Notes: generated by a model from the letters alone, not told the origin. Positions 1 to 7,127 are shown, counted from the stretch's first letter. The stretch: 18,551 nt of DNA from an uncultured Butyricicoccus sp. (GCA_910584935.1 CAJUDU010000048.1:1-18551); one strand, 5' to 3'. Translations and numbers: made by a program.

Positions 1-77
1 ATTCTCATACTCCCATTATATCATTGTTCTACAGTTATGTGAACACGCCCTAGAACAATAAAACATTCTGAAAAGCC

Positions 78-112
78 TGCCAGCAGCTGCCGACAGGCTT
101 TTTACGTAAAAA
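78..112. terminator. Probable bidirectional rho-independent terminator
   Basis: AAAAGCCTG and CAGGCTTTTT form an inverted repeat around a C/G-rich loop, with a T-run on the + side and an A-run that becomes a T-run on the minus side. It most likely ends a + strand gene lying before the window. It could also end transcripts arriving on the minus strand from the van operon. Confidence 0.6.
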
Positions 113-320
113 TTAGGCGCTATATGGGAAAATCCCAGGACTCTTGTAGATTTTTAAGGTTAATTTCAGCTTTCTAGGATAAAGTAAACGTACAGCGTGA
201 GTGAGTTCGGATTGCCGCGCTGAATGCCGGTACACTGCCGCCATCACGTGTGCCGGTAGAAAATCATATCCCACGCCGACGGGACGCGCCGGGGAGGATC
301 GCCCCACCGTTTCTCCACAT
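113..320 (+). ncRNA. Candidate structured RNA on the + strand, family not identified
   Basis: This stretch has no believable protein gene but folds heavily. Visible helices are TGGGA/TCCCA around an AAA loop (122-134), CAGCG/CGCTG (about 194-223), an 11-bp helix TGCCGGTACAC/GTGTGCCGGTA (about 226-260), and CGGGG/CCCC(A)CCG near 290-310. In the 11-bp helix two of the pairs are G-U only if the RNA is read on the + strand; on the minus strand they become A-C mismatches, so + is the sense strand. A canonical + terminator follows at 433-461 with no gene before it. The edges are estimates and I see no clear promoter. A known Clostridia RNA class such as raiA is possible, but I could not match it from memory. 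Confidence 0.45.
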
Positions 321-432
321 CTTCATGTTGTCATCGTTTTTATTCTCGGTGTCGTCCCGCTGGGCAATTTTTTTATGATCGTTTTTTCATTTATTTTGTT
401 CCATGTTCTATTTTATTCGTTATCTTATGGTC

Positions 433-461
433 ACTCCGGATTTTTTCCGGAGTATTTTTTT
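433..461 (+). terminator. Rho-independent terminator (+ strand)
   Basis: ACTCCGGA (433-440) and TCCGGAGT (446-453) form a perfect 8-bp stem followed by a T7 run (455-461). It is canonical on + only: on the minus strand no T-run follows the hairpin. No + strand protein gene precedes it, which suggests a non-coding transcript ends here. On the minus strand the same stem may still protect the 3' end of the van mRNA. Confidence 0.75.
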
Positions 462-498
462 GCGGTGAGAGGGGCAAAAGCCCTTCCCATCGCTTTGC

Positions 499-2568
499 TT
501 ATTTTACCACGATGCCCAACCGGCTGCCCAAACGGCTCAGCAGTTCATTGGTAATCGTGCCGCATTGTTCCGCCAGTGTTTCCGCATGAATCACCTGATT
601 GCCATCCTGCCCAATCAGCGTCACAATATCCCCGCTGCATATGCCATCAATGCCAGTTGCATCGATTAGCATCTGATCCATACATACCCATCCAACAACC
701 GGCGCAAACTGCCCATGGATTAACACCTTTGCCCCATATGCAGCCATTTCCCGCGGCAAACCATCCGCATAACCGATTGCTGCCACCGCAAGCACACTGT
801 CCCGCTGTGCGGTAAAAGCACAGCCATAACCTGCGCTTTGCCCTGCTGCCAGCCTGCGCACTGTGCCAACCCTTGCGCGCAGTGATAATACTGGCAATAA
901 GTCCAGCGGCGCTGCAACCGGTTTTGTATCACTATATACGCCATATAAAGCAATCCCTGCCCGCAGGAAATCGCATGGCTGTGCAGGCAGGTTCAAAATA
1001 CCATAACTCGCCTGCAAATGTACCTTGCCAGGGGCAAGCCCGTGTTCATACATTTGGTCAATCGTTTCATAAAACGCATCCATTTGTGTCCCGGTATAAG
1101 CTGTCGCATTTGGCGACAAACTGTCTGCCATACATAAATGAGAAAATACGCCTTCTATTTTGAGATTGGGCAGCGCATAAATGCGCTGTAATGCCGCAAA
1201 ATCATAAGCTGGTATGCCTAACCGATGCATCCCAGTATCCAGCGCCAAATGTACCCGCAAAGGATACCCTTGCGCAGATAATGCCTGCGCATGGGTTTCG
1301 TCAACAACAGTTTGTGTCAGCCTCCAACGTGCCAATAACCCAGCTTCTGCTGGCATTGTGTATCCCAGAATCAGAATGATTCCACGGATACCTTTTTTGC
1401 GCAATATAATGCCTTCTGCCAGTGACGCCACCGCAAACGCACGTACACCGGCTTTTTGCAGGCATTTTGCAACCGACACTGCCCCATGCCCATAAGCATC
1501 CGCTTTTACTACCGCCATCAGCGTGCAGCCTTTACCAGCCTGCTGCTGGAGCATTGCCGCATTGTGCCATAACGCATGGCTGTCAATCTCACGCCATGCC
1601 CGCGCAGCGGGATGGACAGGCATTGGACGAAACAGCTGTAAAATGCCTGCCACAGCAAAACTGGATGCCAATACTGCCGCAAAATGTCCAAAACTGTTTT
1701 CAATCAGCAGGTTTTCCAAATGCAGCAGTTTTGCCGCCATGCGCACCAGCACAATGCACCATGGATGCACCAGATAAACCAGCATGGATAATCCCCGTGC
1801 GGTATGGTTCTGCGCCGTATTTAAGGATAATAAGCACGAAAATAAAAAAAACATCACAAGCGGCAGCAAAAGGTACATACTGTCATGCCGCTGCACCTGC
1901 TGCCCATGCAGAGAAAACGCTTCTATACTCATTAACGCAAGCGCAATCCAAAACCCAATGCCAGAAAACCGAATATCCCTGCGCCGCACGGCAGCGCCAA
2001 GCAAAAGGAAAAACGGCGCAAAAAATATGCCGTTCCGAGTGTAGGAAAAAATAAGGAACAGTCCATCATAAATTTGACGCAGCACAGGCACCGTGTCAAT
2101 CAGCCCGAAATAACTGTCCCCACCAAGCCCTATGAGATATAATAGCCCAGAAACCGCCAGCGCTGGGAATAACCCAAGCTGATATAACCCACGGGCAATC
2201 AAAACGCCAATGACAACCGCGGGCAAATACCACAAATGATAAAATGTGCCGTCAAAGCATAATTTTTTGGGCAGTTCAACAAGTGGAAAGCTGTCCGCAT
2301 ATAGGTTTAACGGCAGATATAGAAGAATTGATATGCCATATAACAGCAAAGCATGGCGGATAAACCGCCCTATGCCCTGCCAGCCCTTGCGGGCAAGAAA
2401 ATAACCGCTGGACATAAAGAAAAAAGGGACGGCAACCCGTGCAAACACACGGGTAAACCAAAAATCTGCTTCCGGGTTCCAACACGTTAGCGGCGAGGTA
2501 TGGATGGCAACCACCAGCACAGCAGCAATTAACCGGAAATCATCCAGCGCGGCAAACCGTTTTTTCAT
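499..2568 (-). CDS. vanT: VanT-type membrane serine racemase
   Basis: This 689-residue fusion supplies D-Ser for D-Ala-D-Ser peptidoglycan precursors. Residues 1 to about 325 are a multi-pass membrane domain of the acyltransferase-3 type (DDFRLIAAVLVVAIH near the N-terminus), thought to bring L-Ser to the enzyme. From about 335 to the end is an alanine-racemase fold with the PLP lysine in VVKADAYGHG (Lys355) and the catalytic tyrosine in GYADGLPR (about Tyr600). At the site that is Tyr in ordinary alanine racemases (INYE, Tyr354 of the Geobacillus enzyme) this protein has Asn (TITNE, Asn674). That matches VanT serine racemases. I chose the ATG that overlaps the vanXY stop as ATGA, so translation is coupled. 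Length fits VanT (about 700 residues). It is the last gene of the cluster. Confidence 0.93.
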   Translation of the reverse strand: MKKRFAALDDFRLIAAVLVVAIHTSPLTCWNPEADFWFTRVFARVAVPFFFMSSGYFLARKGWQGIGRFIRHALLLYGISILLYLPLNLYADSFPLVELPKKLCFDGTFYHLWYLPAVVIGVLIARGLYQLGLFPALAVSGLLYLIGLGGDSYFGLIDTVPVLRQIYDGLFLIFSYTRNGIFFAPFFLLLGAAVRRRDIRFSGIGFWIALALMSIEAFSLHGQQVQRHDSMYLLLPLVMFFLFSCLLSLNTAQNHTARGLSMLVYLVHPWCIVLVRMAAKLLHLENLLIENSFGHFAAVLASSFAVAGILQLFRPMPVHPAARAWREIDSHALWHNAAMLQQQAGKGCTLMAVVKADAYGHGAVSVAKCLQKAGVRAFAVASLAEGIILRKKGIRGIILILGYTMPAEAGLLARWRLTQTVVDETHAQALSAQGYPLRVHLALDTGMHRLGIPAYDFAALQRIYALPNLKIEGVFSHLCMADSLSPNATAYTGTQMDAFYETIDQMYEHGLAPGKVHLQASYGILNLPAQPCDFLRAGIALYGVYSDTKPVAAPLDLLPVLSLRARVGTVRRLAAGQSAGYGCAFTAQRDSVLAVAAIGYADGLPREMAAYGAKVLIHGQFAPVVGWVCMDQMLIDATGIDGICSGDIVTLIGQDGNQVIHAETLAEQCGTITNELLSRLGSRLGIVVK

Positions 2569-3296
2569 GCGGTACACCCCCAAGCGGTCACAAAAAACCC
2601 GCTGATATTATCTCCAGATATCTGGCAGCATCCTTCCGGCAGATTGATTTCCACCTGTTCTTCTGGGCATGGCACATAAAAAACCTGTATGGTGCGTCCA
2701 TGCGAAAGAGAAAGCATACGCGGCTTTTGCCGCAGGAAATCCGGATATTCCTCTAAACATAACCCATTGCGTTCGATAAGCATTGCGTGCGGCATCCCGA
2801 TATACCGGAAATGCCAAGGTTCATGTGCAATGCCTGTTAGATGTTCTTTGCCATGCGGATACCGTGTAATAAACCCATATTGTGCCGCCAGCCGCCGAAA
2901 GGCGGCGCACGCGCCTTCTTCCGGAAAATCCGGACAGATAAAATCAATCTGTTTGGCAGCGCGCCCCAAATCAATGGCAAGCCCCGTCTGATGTTCGCTG
3001 CATCCTGGCAGCGCGACATATTGCCGGGTAAATGCTTCTCCACTTTTTGCCATACTCTCATCCCAAATTTGCTGCTGTTCGGCATGGCTGCGCCAGCCCG
3101 AAACTGGGACAATCTCCTGCCTGCCGCCGCACGCCTTAATACATTCCCGCAATAAATAAGCAGCTTTACGCGCCAGCAAAATACCGGCATAACGGTCATC
3201 TGCTGGACATAAAGATACTTTTTGTTCTTTCAGCGGATGGGCTTGGTTCACAATAACAGCCACGCCCTCATAGATTTTTTCCCGTTTTATACGCAT
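2565..3296 (-). CDS. vanXY: VanXY bifunctional D,D-dipeptidase/D,D-carboxypeptidase
   Basis: A 243-residue M15-family zinc peptidase that removes D-Ala-D-Ala dipeptide and the terminal D-Ala of pentapeptide, so that only D-Ala-D-Ser precursors remain. Visible motifs are SGWRS (Arg69), SEHQTGLAID (zinc ligands His102 and Asp109) and HEPWHFRYIG (catalytic Glu159, zinc ligand His162). There is no signal peptide or membrane anchor, unlike VanY, which fits the cytoplasmic VanXY type. A roughly 70-residue tail follows the catalytic core. The start ATG lies inside the last codons of the ligase gene and is preceded by GGGGAGG. Its stop overlaps the vanT start. Confidence 0.93.
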   Translation of the reverse strand: MRIKREKIYEGVAVIVNQAHPLKEQKVSLCPADDRYAGILLARKAAYLLRECIKACGGRQEIVPVSGWRSHAEQQQIWDESMAKSGEAFTRQYVALPGCSEHQTGLAIDLGRAAKQIDFICPDFPEEGACAAFRRLAAQYGFITRYPHGKEHLTGIAHEPWHFRYIGMPHAMLIERNGLCLEEYPDFLRQKPRMLSLSHGRTIQVFYVPCPEEQVEINLPEGCCQISGDNISGFFVTAWGCTA

Positions 3297-4354
3297 GGTG
3301 TATCCTCCCCTTCCATACCGAGTGCAATCATCTGGTCTAATAATGCTGGGAAACTGATGCCAACTGCCTGCATCATCCCTGGATAACGGCTATGGGCAGT
3401 AAACCCCGGGATTGTATTGACTTCATTGCATAAGATTTGTCCATCTGTGGTCAGAAACATATCAACGCGGGCAAATACCTTGCATCCCAGCGCATGATAA
3501 ATCTTTTTGGCGGCAAAATAGATTTTTTCTTCGGTTTCAGGGTCAATGCGTGCCGGACAATGGATTTTAGAAGTAATCAGCTGATATTTTTCGGTGAAAT
3601 CAAAAAACCCGCCGGACAGTTCAATTTCATCCACCCTGCCAGTGATTAGGTTTTGATTGCCAAGGACAGCACAGCCAACTTCAACCCCTTCCACAGCCTG
3701 TTCAATAATAACCATATCATCATGCAAAAAAGCTTGCTGCACGGCGTCAGATAACTTGTCTGCCGCAGTGACGCGGGAAATCCCAAAGGAAGAACCTGCC
3801 CGCACGGGTTTTACAAATACCGGGTAGCCAAGGATTTCTGCCCATGCTGCCATGGCTTCGGGCGCGGTACCACGCGGGAATGCTTTGCCTTTTGGCACGC
3901 TGACACCCGCAGATTCCGCAAGGGTATGGGTACGGGCTTTATCCATAGCAAGTGCGCTGGCAAGCGTACCGCATCCGATGATTGGAATGCCCGCCAGTTC
4001 CAACAAACCTTGTAACGTGCCATCTTCCCCATTTTTGCCATGCAAAACAGGAAATGCGGCATCAAACTTTAACCGGAGCAGGCATTTGCCAAAAACAATC
4101 AATTCATGTCTGCCGCGTTCCGGCGACAATGCACATGGAGTGACATGGGTAGGGTCTTGTGCCCAAGTATCCGATGCAATGTGGTCAATCGTGCCAGTAT
4201 AATGCAGCCAGTGTCCATCAGGTGTAATGCCAACCATCAGCGGCGCATATTTTTCCGGGTCTAAGTGGGATAATACGGCATGGGCAGACTGCAAAGAAAT
4301 TTCATATTCTGTGGAGCATCCGCCGAAAAATATAATGGGTATCAGTTTTTTCAT
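3287..4354 (-). CDS. vanG: D-alanine--D-serine ligase, VanG type
   Basis: A 355-residue ATP-grasp ligase that joins D-Ala to D-Ser to make the low-affinity vancomycin target. It has the N-terminal FFGGCSTEYEISLQSAHA motif, NGEDGTLQG (108-116), the ATP-grasp body (VKPVRAGSSFG, 181-191) and the metal-binding NEVNTIPGFT (310-319). The omega loop carries EKYQL (255-259). That is the signature of VanC/VanE/VanG D-Ser ligases, as opposed to the His-containing loop of D-lactate ligases. The start is set by GGAGG 12 nt upstream. It is separated from vanS by a 160-bp leader with an operator and a hairpin. Distinguishing VanG from VanC or VanE is by cluster order (R-S-ligase-XY-T), as in the C. difficile vanG locus. 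Confidence 0.92.
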   Translation of the reverse strand: MKKLIPIIFFGGCSTEYEISLQSAHAVLSHLDPEKYAPLMVGITPDGHWLHYTGTIDHIASDTWAQDPTHVTPCALSPERGRHELIVFGKCLLRLKFDAAFPVLHGKNGEDGTLQGLLELAGIPIIGCGTLASALAMDKARTHTLAESAGVSVPKGKAFPRGTAPEAMAAWAEILGYPVFVKPVRAGSSFGISRVTAADKLSDAVQQAFLHDDMVIIEQAVEGVEVGCAVLGNQNLITGRVDEIELSGGFFDFTEKYQLITSKIHCPARIDPETEEKIYFAAKKIYHALGCKVFARVDMFLTTDGQILCNEVNTIPGFTAHSRYPGMMQAVGISFPALLDQMIALGMEGEDTPCV

Positions 4355-4380
4355 TTTATGATGTAACCTCCAGGCTTTTT

Positions 4381-4441
4381 GTGCCAGGATGTGAAAAACG
4401 CCTGATTCCTGGCACTTATGATTGTACCGGAATCAGGCGTT
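4381..4441 (-). terminator. Hairpin terminator/attenuator in the vanG leader
   Basis: On the minus strand a perfect 13-bp stem (arms 4429-4441 and 4397-4409) is followed by a T5 run. An alternative perfect 8-bp stem GTGCCAGG/CCTGGCAC uses 4408-4415 and 4381-4388. It overlaps the 3' arm of the first stem and loops out its remainder and T-run, so the two folds compete. No promoter is visible between this hairpin and the vanG start, so transcripts must read through it. Confidence 0.65.
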
Positions 4442-4478
4442 TTGTTCTTTTGAATTTCCCAAAGGAAAACATACAGAT

Positions 4479-4508
4479 TTCTTGACCATTTCTTACGAAA
4501 TTCTTACA
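4479..4508 (-). promoter_or_regulatory. Probable VanR operator upstream of vanG
   Basis: Three direct repeats are phased exactly 11 bp apart: TTCTTGAC (4479), TTCTTACG (4490) and TTCTTACA (4501) as read on +; the minus strand reads GTAAGAA. One-helical-turn tandem repeats are typical of OmpR/PhoB-family regulators, and VanR is one. The position just upstream of the vanG leader suits activation of vanG-vanXY-vanT. I did not find the repeat upstream of vanR. Confidence 0.65.
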
Positions 4509-4513
4509 GCGCA

Positions 4514-5632
4514 TTAGGCGGATGGCTTGCCAGGCAAAGGCAGCATTATGGTAAATACCACTTGATTTTCCGCACTTGCCGCCGTGATGGTGCCGCCGCG
4601 CAAGGTAATAATTTCCTTTGCGATGGCAAGCCCTAAACCGGCGCCGCCGGAATTTGTCCCGCGGGCGCTATCTAAACGGAAAAATTGTTCAAAAATACGC
4701 GATAACTTATCTGGCGGGATGGTCTTGCCTGGGTTCATAAATGTCAGCGTAATCATTGTGGCATCCTGCTTGCCGCTGACCGAAATATGACTGCCCGGAA
4801 AAGAATAATGGCAGGCATTGCGAAACAAGTTGTCAAATACACGCGCCAGTTTATCCGCATCACATTCATAAGGGAGTTTTGTCGGCAAATCTAATGTATA
4901 AGTCAATTCTTTTTCGGCAAATACGGGTTCAAATTCATTGGAAATCTGCTGGAGCATACGGGTTAAATCAACTGGTTCGGTTTCTAAAGTCAAATGGGTC
5001 AGGTTAAAGCGCGTAATTTCAAAAAATTCATTGATTAAATCTTCAAGCCGCTCTGCTTTTTCCAAAGCAATACCAGTATAACGTTCCCGCAACTGGGCAG
5101 AAATATAAGGTTCATCCCGCAGCAGGGAAAGATAACCGATGATACTGGTAAGCGGTGTTTTCAGGTCATGCGCCAGATAAACAATCAAATCATTTTTGCG
5201 TTGTTCGGTTTCCCGTGCTATTAACATATGGCGCAAGGCTTGTTCCCGCGCCAAGTTTAGCTTATCTTCAATGTGCTTGATACCTGACGGCAAATGGATT
5301 GGTATTTCATCCGGATGCGCAAGCTGTTCCGCAGCGGCTGCCAGTTCATCTAAATACCGCAGCGGTTTGCACAGATAGATATAGGTAATGACCAGCCAGC
5401 CGCCACCGAGGATAATCATTGTCCATAAGATAAGATAGGATTTTACCCATTGCAGAAAACGGTAAACCGGGTTTGTTTCCTGCCAAGTAAACTGGCTGAA
5501 AAATTGCCAGAAAAAGGATACCAGAAAAAAATACAGGGCAGTAAAAGCGAGAAGTGTCAGCACATACTGCAATAAATGCTGACGGGATAATGCGCTGTGT
5601 TTGCGGTGCGGATTAGGGTTTTTATCATTCAA
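4514..5632 (-). CDS. vanS: VanS-type sensor histidine kinase
   Basis: The sensor of the two-component pair, expected to respond to glycopeptide or cell-wall stress and phosphorylate VanR. With the TTG start at 5632 it has 372 residues. Transmembrane segments are at about 19-43 and 65-87, with only a short external loop between them. The HisKA box is LAHDLKTPLTS (phospho-acceptor His155). The ATPase domain has the N box NLFRNACHYS and the G2 box GGAGLGLAIA. I prefer the TTG because it overlaps the vanR stop (TTGAATGA) and has a GGGGGG run about 13 nt upstream. The open frame continues 27 codons further upstream inside vanR, so a longer start at 5713 cannot be excluded, but it would lack a better ribosome binding site. 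The short sensor loop resembles VanC/VanG-type kinases. Confidence 0.88.
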   Translation of the reverse strand: MNDKNPNPHRKHSALSRQHLLQYVLTLLAFTALYFFLVSFFWQFFSQFTWQETNPVYRFLQWVKSYLILWTMIILGGGWLVITYIYLCKPLRYLDELAAAAEQLAHPDEIPIHLPSGIKHIEDKLNLAREQALRHMLIARETEQRKNDLIVYLAHDLKTPLTSIIGYLSLLRDEPYISAQLRERYTGIALEKAERLEDLINEFFEITRFNLTHLTLETEPVDLTRMLQQISNEFEPVFAEKELTYTLDLPTKLPYECDADKLARVFDNLFRNACHYSFPGSHISVSGKQDATMITLTFMNPGKTIPPDKLSRIFEQFFRLDSARGTNSGGAGLGLAIAKEIITLRGGTITAASAENQVVFTIMLPLPGKPSA

Positions 5633-6320
5633 TGGTATAGCCAACCCCCCATACCGTTTTAATAAACTTTGGTTTACGGCGGTTCTCATGCATTTTTTCC
5701 CGCAAGCGGGCAATATGGGTCATGACAGTATTATTGCTGTCCATATATTTTTCGCCCCAAACGGCTTCAAATAAATCCTCACTGGAAACGACGCTGCCGC
5801 GGTGCTCACATAAATACCATAGGATTGAAAACTCCAACGGGGTAAGAGATAATTCTTCCTGATAAAGCATACATTTATGTGTTGTTTTTGAAATCCATAA
5901 TCCTTTGATATCATATTCATGGGTTTTTATGGGCACTGATTCACTGACATTATACTGTGTGTATCGGCGCAATTGCGTTTTTACCCGCGCAACCAATTCC
6001 AGGGGGTTAAAAGGTTTTGTAATATAGTCATCCGCACCAAGGGTCAACCCCATAATTTTATCCATATCTTCAATTTTTGCCGTCAGCATAATAATGGGAA
6101 ACAAATATCTTTCCCGTATTTTCTGACATAAAGAAAATCCATCCATATCCGGCAACATAATGTCCAGTATGGCTAAATCCGGTGGCTGATGCGCGATGCT
6201 TGCAAGCGCATCCATGGCATTGCCGCATTTGCTGACCGTATAACCATCATTTTTTAAATAAACTGCTACAAGGTCTGCAATCGCGGCTTCATCATCCACA
6301 ACAAGGATTTGTAAACCCAT
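5625..6320 (-). CDS. vanR: VanR-type response regulator
   Basis: A 231-residue OmpR/PhoB-family regulator, first gene of the van cluster. The receiver domain begins MGLQILVVDDE, has the phospho-acceptor Asp53 in LDIMLPDMDG, and MLTAK and TKPF further on. The C-terminal winged helix ends with the usual TVWGVGYTIE. I chose the ATG at 6320, with GAAGGG about 16 nt upstream. An in-frame GTG at 6335 exists but sits almost on top of that ribosome binding site. The gene overlaps vanS by a few bases, so the two are co-translated. Its likely target is the 11-bp-phased repeat upstream of vanG. Confidence 0.9.
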   Translation of the reverse strand: MGLQILVVDDEAAIADLVAVYLKNDGYTVSKCGNAMDALASIAHQPPDLAILDIMLPDMDGFSLCQKIRERYLFPIIMLTAKIEDMDKIMGLTLGADDYITKPFNPLELVARVKTQLRRYTQYNVSESVPIKTHEYDIKGLWISKTTHKCMLYQEELSLTPLEFSILWYLCEHRGSVVSSEDLFEAVWGEKYMDSNNTVMTHIARLREKMHENRRKPKFIKTVWGVGYTIE

Positions 6321-6377
6321 CGTGAAAATACACACACCCTTCTGAAAATGATATAATATATCTTGCCCGTTTCAATC

Positions 6378-6412
6378 ATTATATCATAATGATGCACTGC
6401 CTTCCATAGATG
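6378..6412 (-). promoter_or_regulatory. Possible vanRS promoter
   Basis: A perfect TATAAT lies on the minus strand at 6378-6383, with only a weak -35 (TGGAAG) 17 nt upstream. The vanR start is about 60 bp downstream. No copy of the 11-bp VanR repeat is nearby, so autoregulation is not evident. Confidence 0.4.
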
Positions 6413-6454
6413 CAGGCGAAAGCTTTTGGGATAAAAAATGCTTTACCCAGCCGC

Positions 6455-6484
6455 TTGACAAAGGCAAAGCATATACTTTATAAT
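6455..6484 (+). promoter_or_regulatory. Strong promoter for the antisense RNA, copy 1
   Basis: TTGACA (6455-6460), an 18-nt spacer, and TATAAT (6479-6484), both perfect consensus hexamers. It faces the peptide promoter of the same element. The equivalent promoter in copy 2 is conserved in sequence and spacing. Confidence 0.8.
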
Positions 6485-6574
6485 AATAAGCAGAAAAGGC
6501 GCTGCCATAGCGTGGTCAGCCGCTAAAACTCAACATATTACACTATGTTGACCGTTCAGCTGATACCTGAGCGG

Positions 6575-6650
6575 TCAACGTGCGTTTATCATGAATATGT
6601 AAAGCCAGAAGGCAATACATACCAAAAAGCCGTAAGGTCTTTAATGACAT
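6575..6650 (-). pseudogene. Frameshifted small hydrophobic peptide gene, copy 1
   Basis: The ATG at 6650 follows AAGGAAGGAGG. As written the frame runs 35 codons to 6543 and gives a poor, non-membrane peptide. Removing one A from the AAA run (about 6639-6642) restores a 24-residue frame starting MSLRPYGFL and ending WLYIFMINAR. That aligns without gaps to the copy 2 peptide (MSIRIWRFI ... WLYIFAING). The 76-nt length equals 25 codons plus one base. The gene therefore appears disabled by a single-base insertion. A sequencing error or slippage-based phase switching are alternatives. Confidence 0.65.
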
Positions 6651-6774
6651 TCGCAACACCTCCTTCCTTGCAGAATCTGCGAGGGGAAGTGCAGCTGACC
6701 GCCGCTATATCAAAATGCAGCGCCAATTCCGGTGTCCCAAATGAAAGGGCTGTCCCAAATGTGAGGACTGCTCT

Positions 6775-6804
6775 ATTATATCATAGCGTAACCTGATACG
6801 TCAA
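6775..6804 (-). promoter_or_regulatory. Promoter of the small-peptide mRNA, copy 1
   Basis: On the minus strand TTGACG (6799-6804) and TATAAT (6775-6780) are separated by 18 nt. The same arrangement occurs in copy 2. Transcription would run through the peptide gene toward vanR. No clear terminator is visible before vanR, so read-through into vanRS is conceivable. Confidence 0.75.
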
Positions 6805-6819
6805 ATTCTGCGTTTTCCT

Positions 6820-6841
6820 GCCTGCCTTGGCAGGCTTTTTT
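6820..6841 (+). terminator. Terminator of the antisense RNA, copy 1
   Basis: GCCTGCC (6820-6826) and GGCAGGC (6829-6835) form a perfect stem directly followed by T6. It is identical to the copy 2 terminator. Confidence 0.85.
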
Positions 6842-6996
6842 ATATGATTAAAAACCACATAAGCAGCAACTGCTTGCTTGTATCCAAAACCGTCCTTTCC
6901 TTTTATGATTTATTATAAATTCCATTAAAAGCTGAATGAATTTGATTTTCATGCCAAAATCACAAAATATAATTAAAACAGATGTTTGTAAAGCGA

Positions 6997-7025
6997 TTGC
7001 AATCTGCCCAAAGATATTATATAAT
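6997..7025 (+). promoter_or_regulatory. lexA-recG promoter
   Basis: TTGCAA (6997-7002), a 17-nt spacer and TATAAT (7020-7025). The -35 sits in the centre of the perfect palindrome GATTGCAATC (6995-7004), a possible operator. No GAAC-N4-GTTC LexA box is visible nearby. Confidence 0.65.
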
Positions 7026-7062
7026 AAAGTAGATTCATAAGAAAATATAAAATGCAGGCTTT

Positions 7063-7091
7063 ATCCGGCAAGGGCAACCCCCTTGCCGGAT
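7063..7091 (+). other. 12-bp hairpin in the lexA leader
   Basis: ATCCGGCAAGGG (7063-7074) and CCCTTGCCGGAT (7080-7091) form a perfect 12-bp stem with a 5-nt loop between the promoter and the lexA start. No T-run follows, so it is not a usual terminator. It may stabilise the mRNA or mark a regulatory step. Confidence 0.6.
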
Positions 7092-7127
7092 GGAACCAAA
7101 TACGATCTGGATATGGAGGAATGCCTT

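Larger units (their letters stand above)
6455..6841. repeat. Copy 1 of an inverted small-peptide/antisense element
   Basis: This block matches 14994-15350 in reverse orientation across its whole length. Shared parts are both facing promoters, a 48-nt identical leader ending at the ribosome binding site, the small peptide region, the TTGACCG/CGGTCAA stem and the GCCTGCC/GGCAGGC terminator. It differs by an 18-nt partial tandem duplication in the leader (CATTTGGGACA twice, about 6732-6761), a different small hairpin (CAACATA/TATGTTG, 6531-6550) and one extra base in the peptide gene. It lies between vanR and lexA. Confidence 0.9.
6491..6841 (+). ncRNA. Putative antisense RNA, copy 1
   Basis: This is the RNA expected from the consensus + promoter to the perfect 7-bp terminator GCCTGCC/GGCAGGC plus T6 (6820-6841). 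At about 350 nt it overlaps the whole opposing peptide transcript. The start is estimated from the -10 box. Conservation of promoter, path and terminator in copy 2 supports it. Role by analogy: antitoxin of a type I module. Confidence 0.6.

Noticed and set aside
113..307. 64-codon open frame on the minus strand
   Set aside because: Covers the structured RNA region, has no ribosome binding site I can see and a composition dictated by the RNA helices. Wobble pairs favour the + strand RNA reading.
1422..2054. 210-codon open frame on + within vanT
   Set aside because: Complement of the VanT membrane and racemase coding sequence, whose motifs are unmistakable.
6543..6650. 35-codon frame in copy 1 as the real peptide
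   Set aside because: Reads out of frame for most of its length relative to copy 2, loses the hydrophobic stretch and runs into the 3' stem structure.
6455..6841. Element copy as a simple insertion sequence or MITE
   Set aside because: No terminal inverted repeats or target duplications seen. The outer ends coincide with functional promoter and terminator parts, and the two copies differ internally in a way that keeps the peptide alignment.
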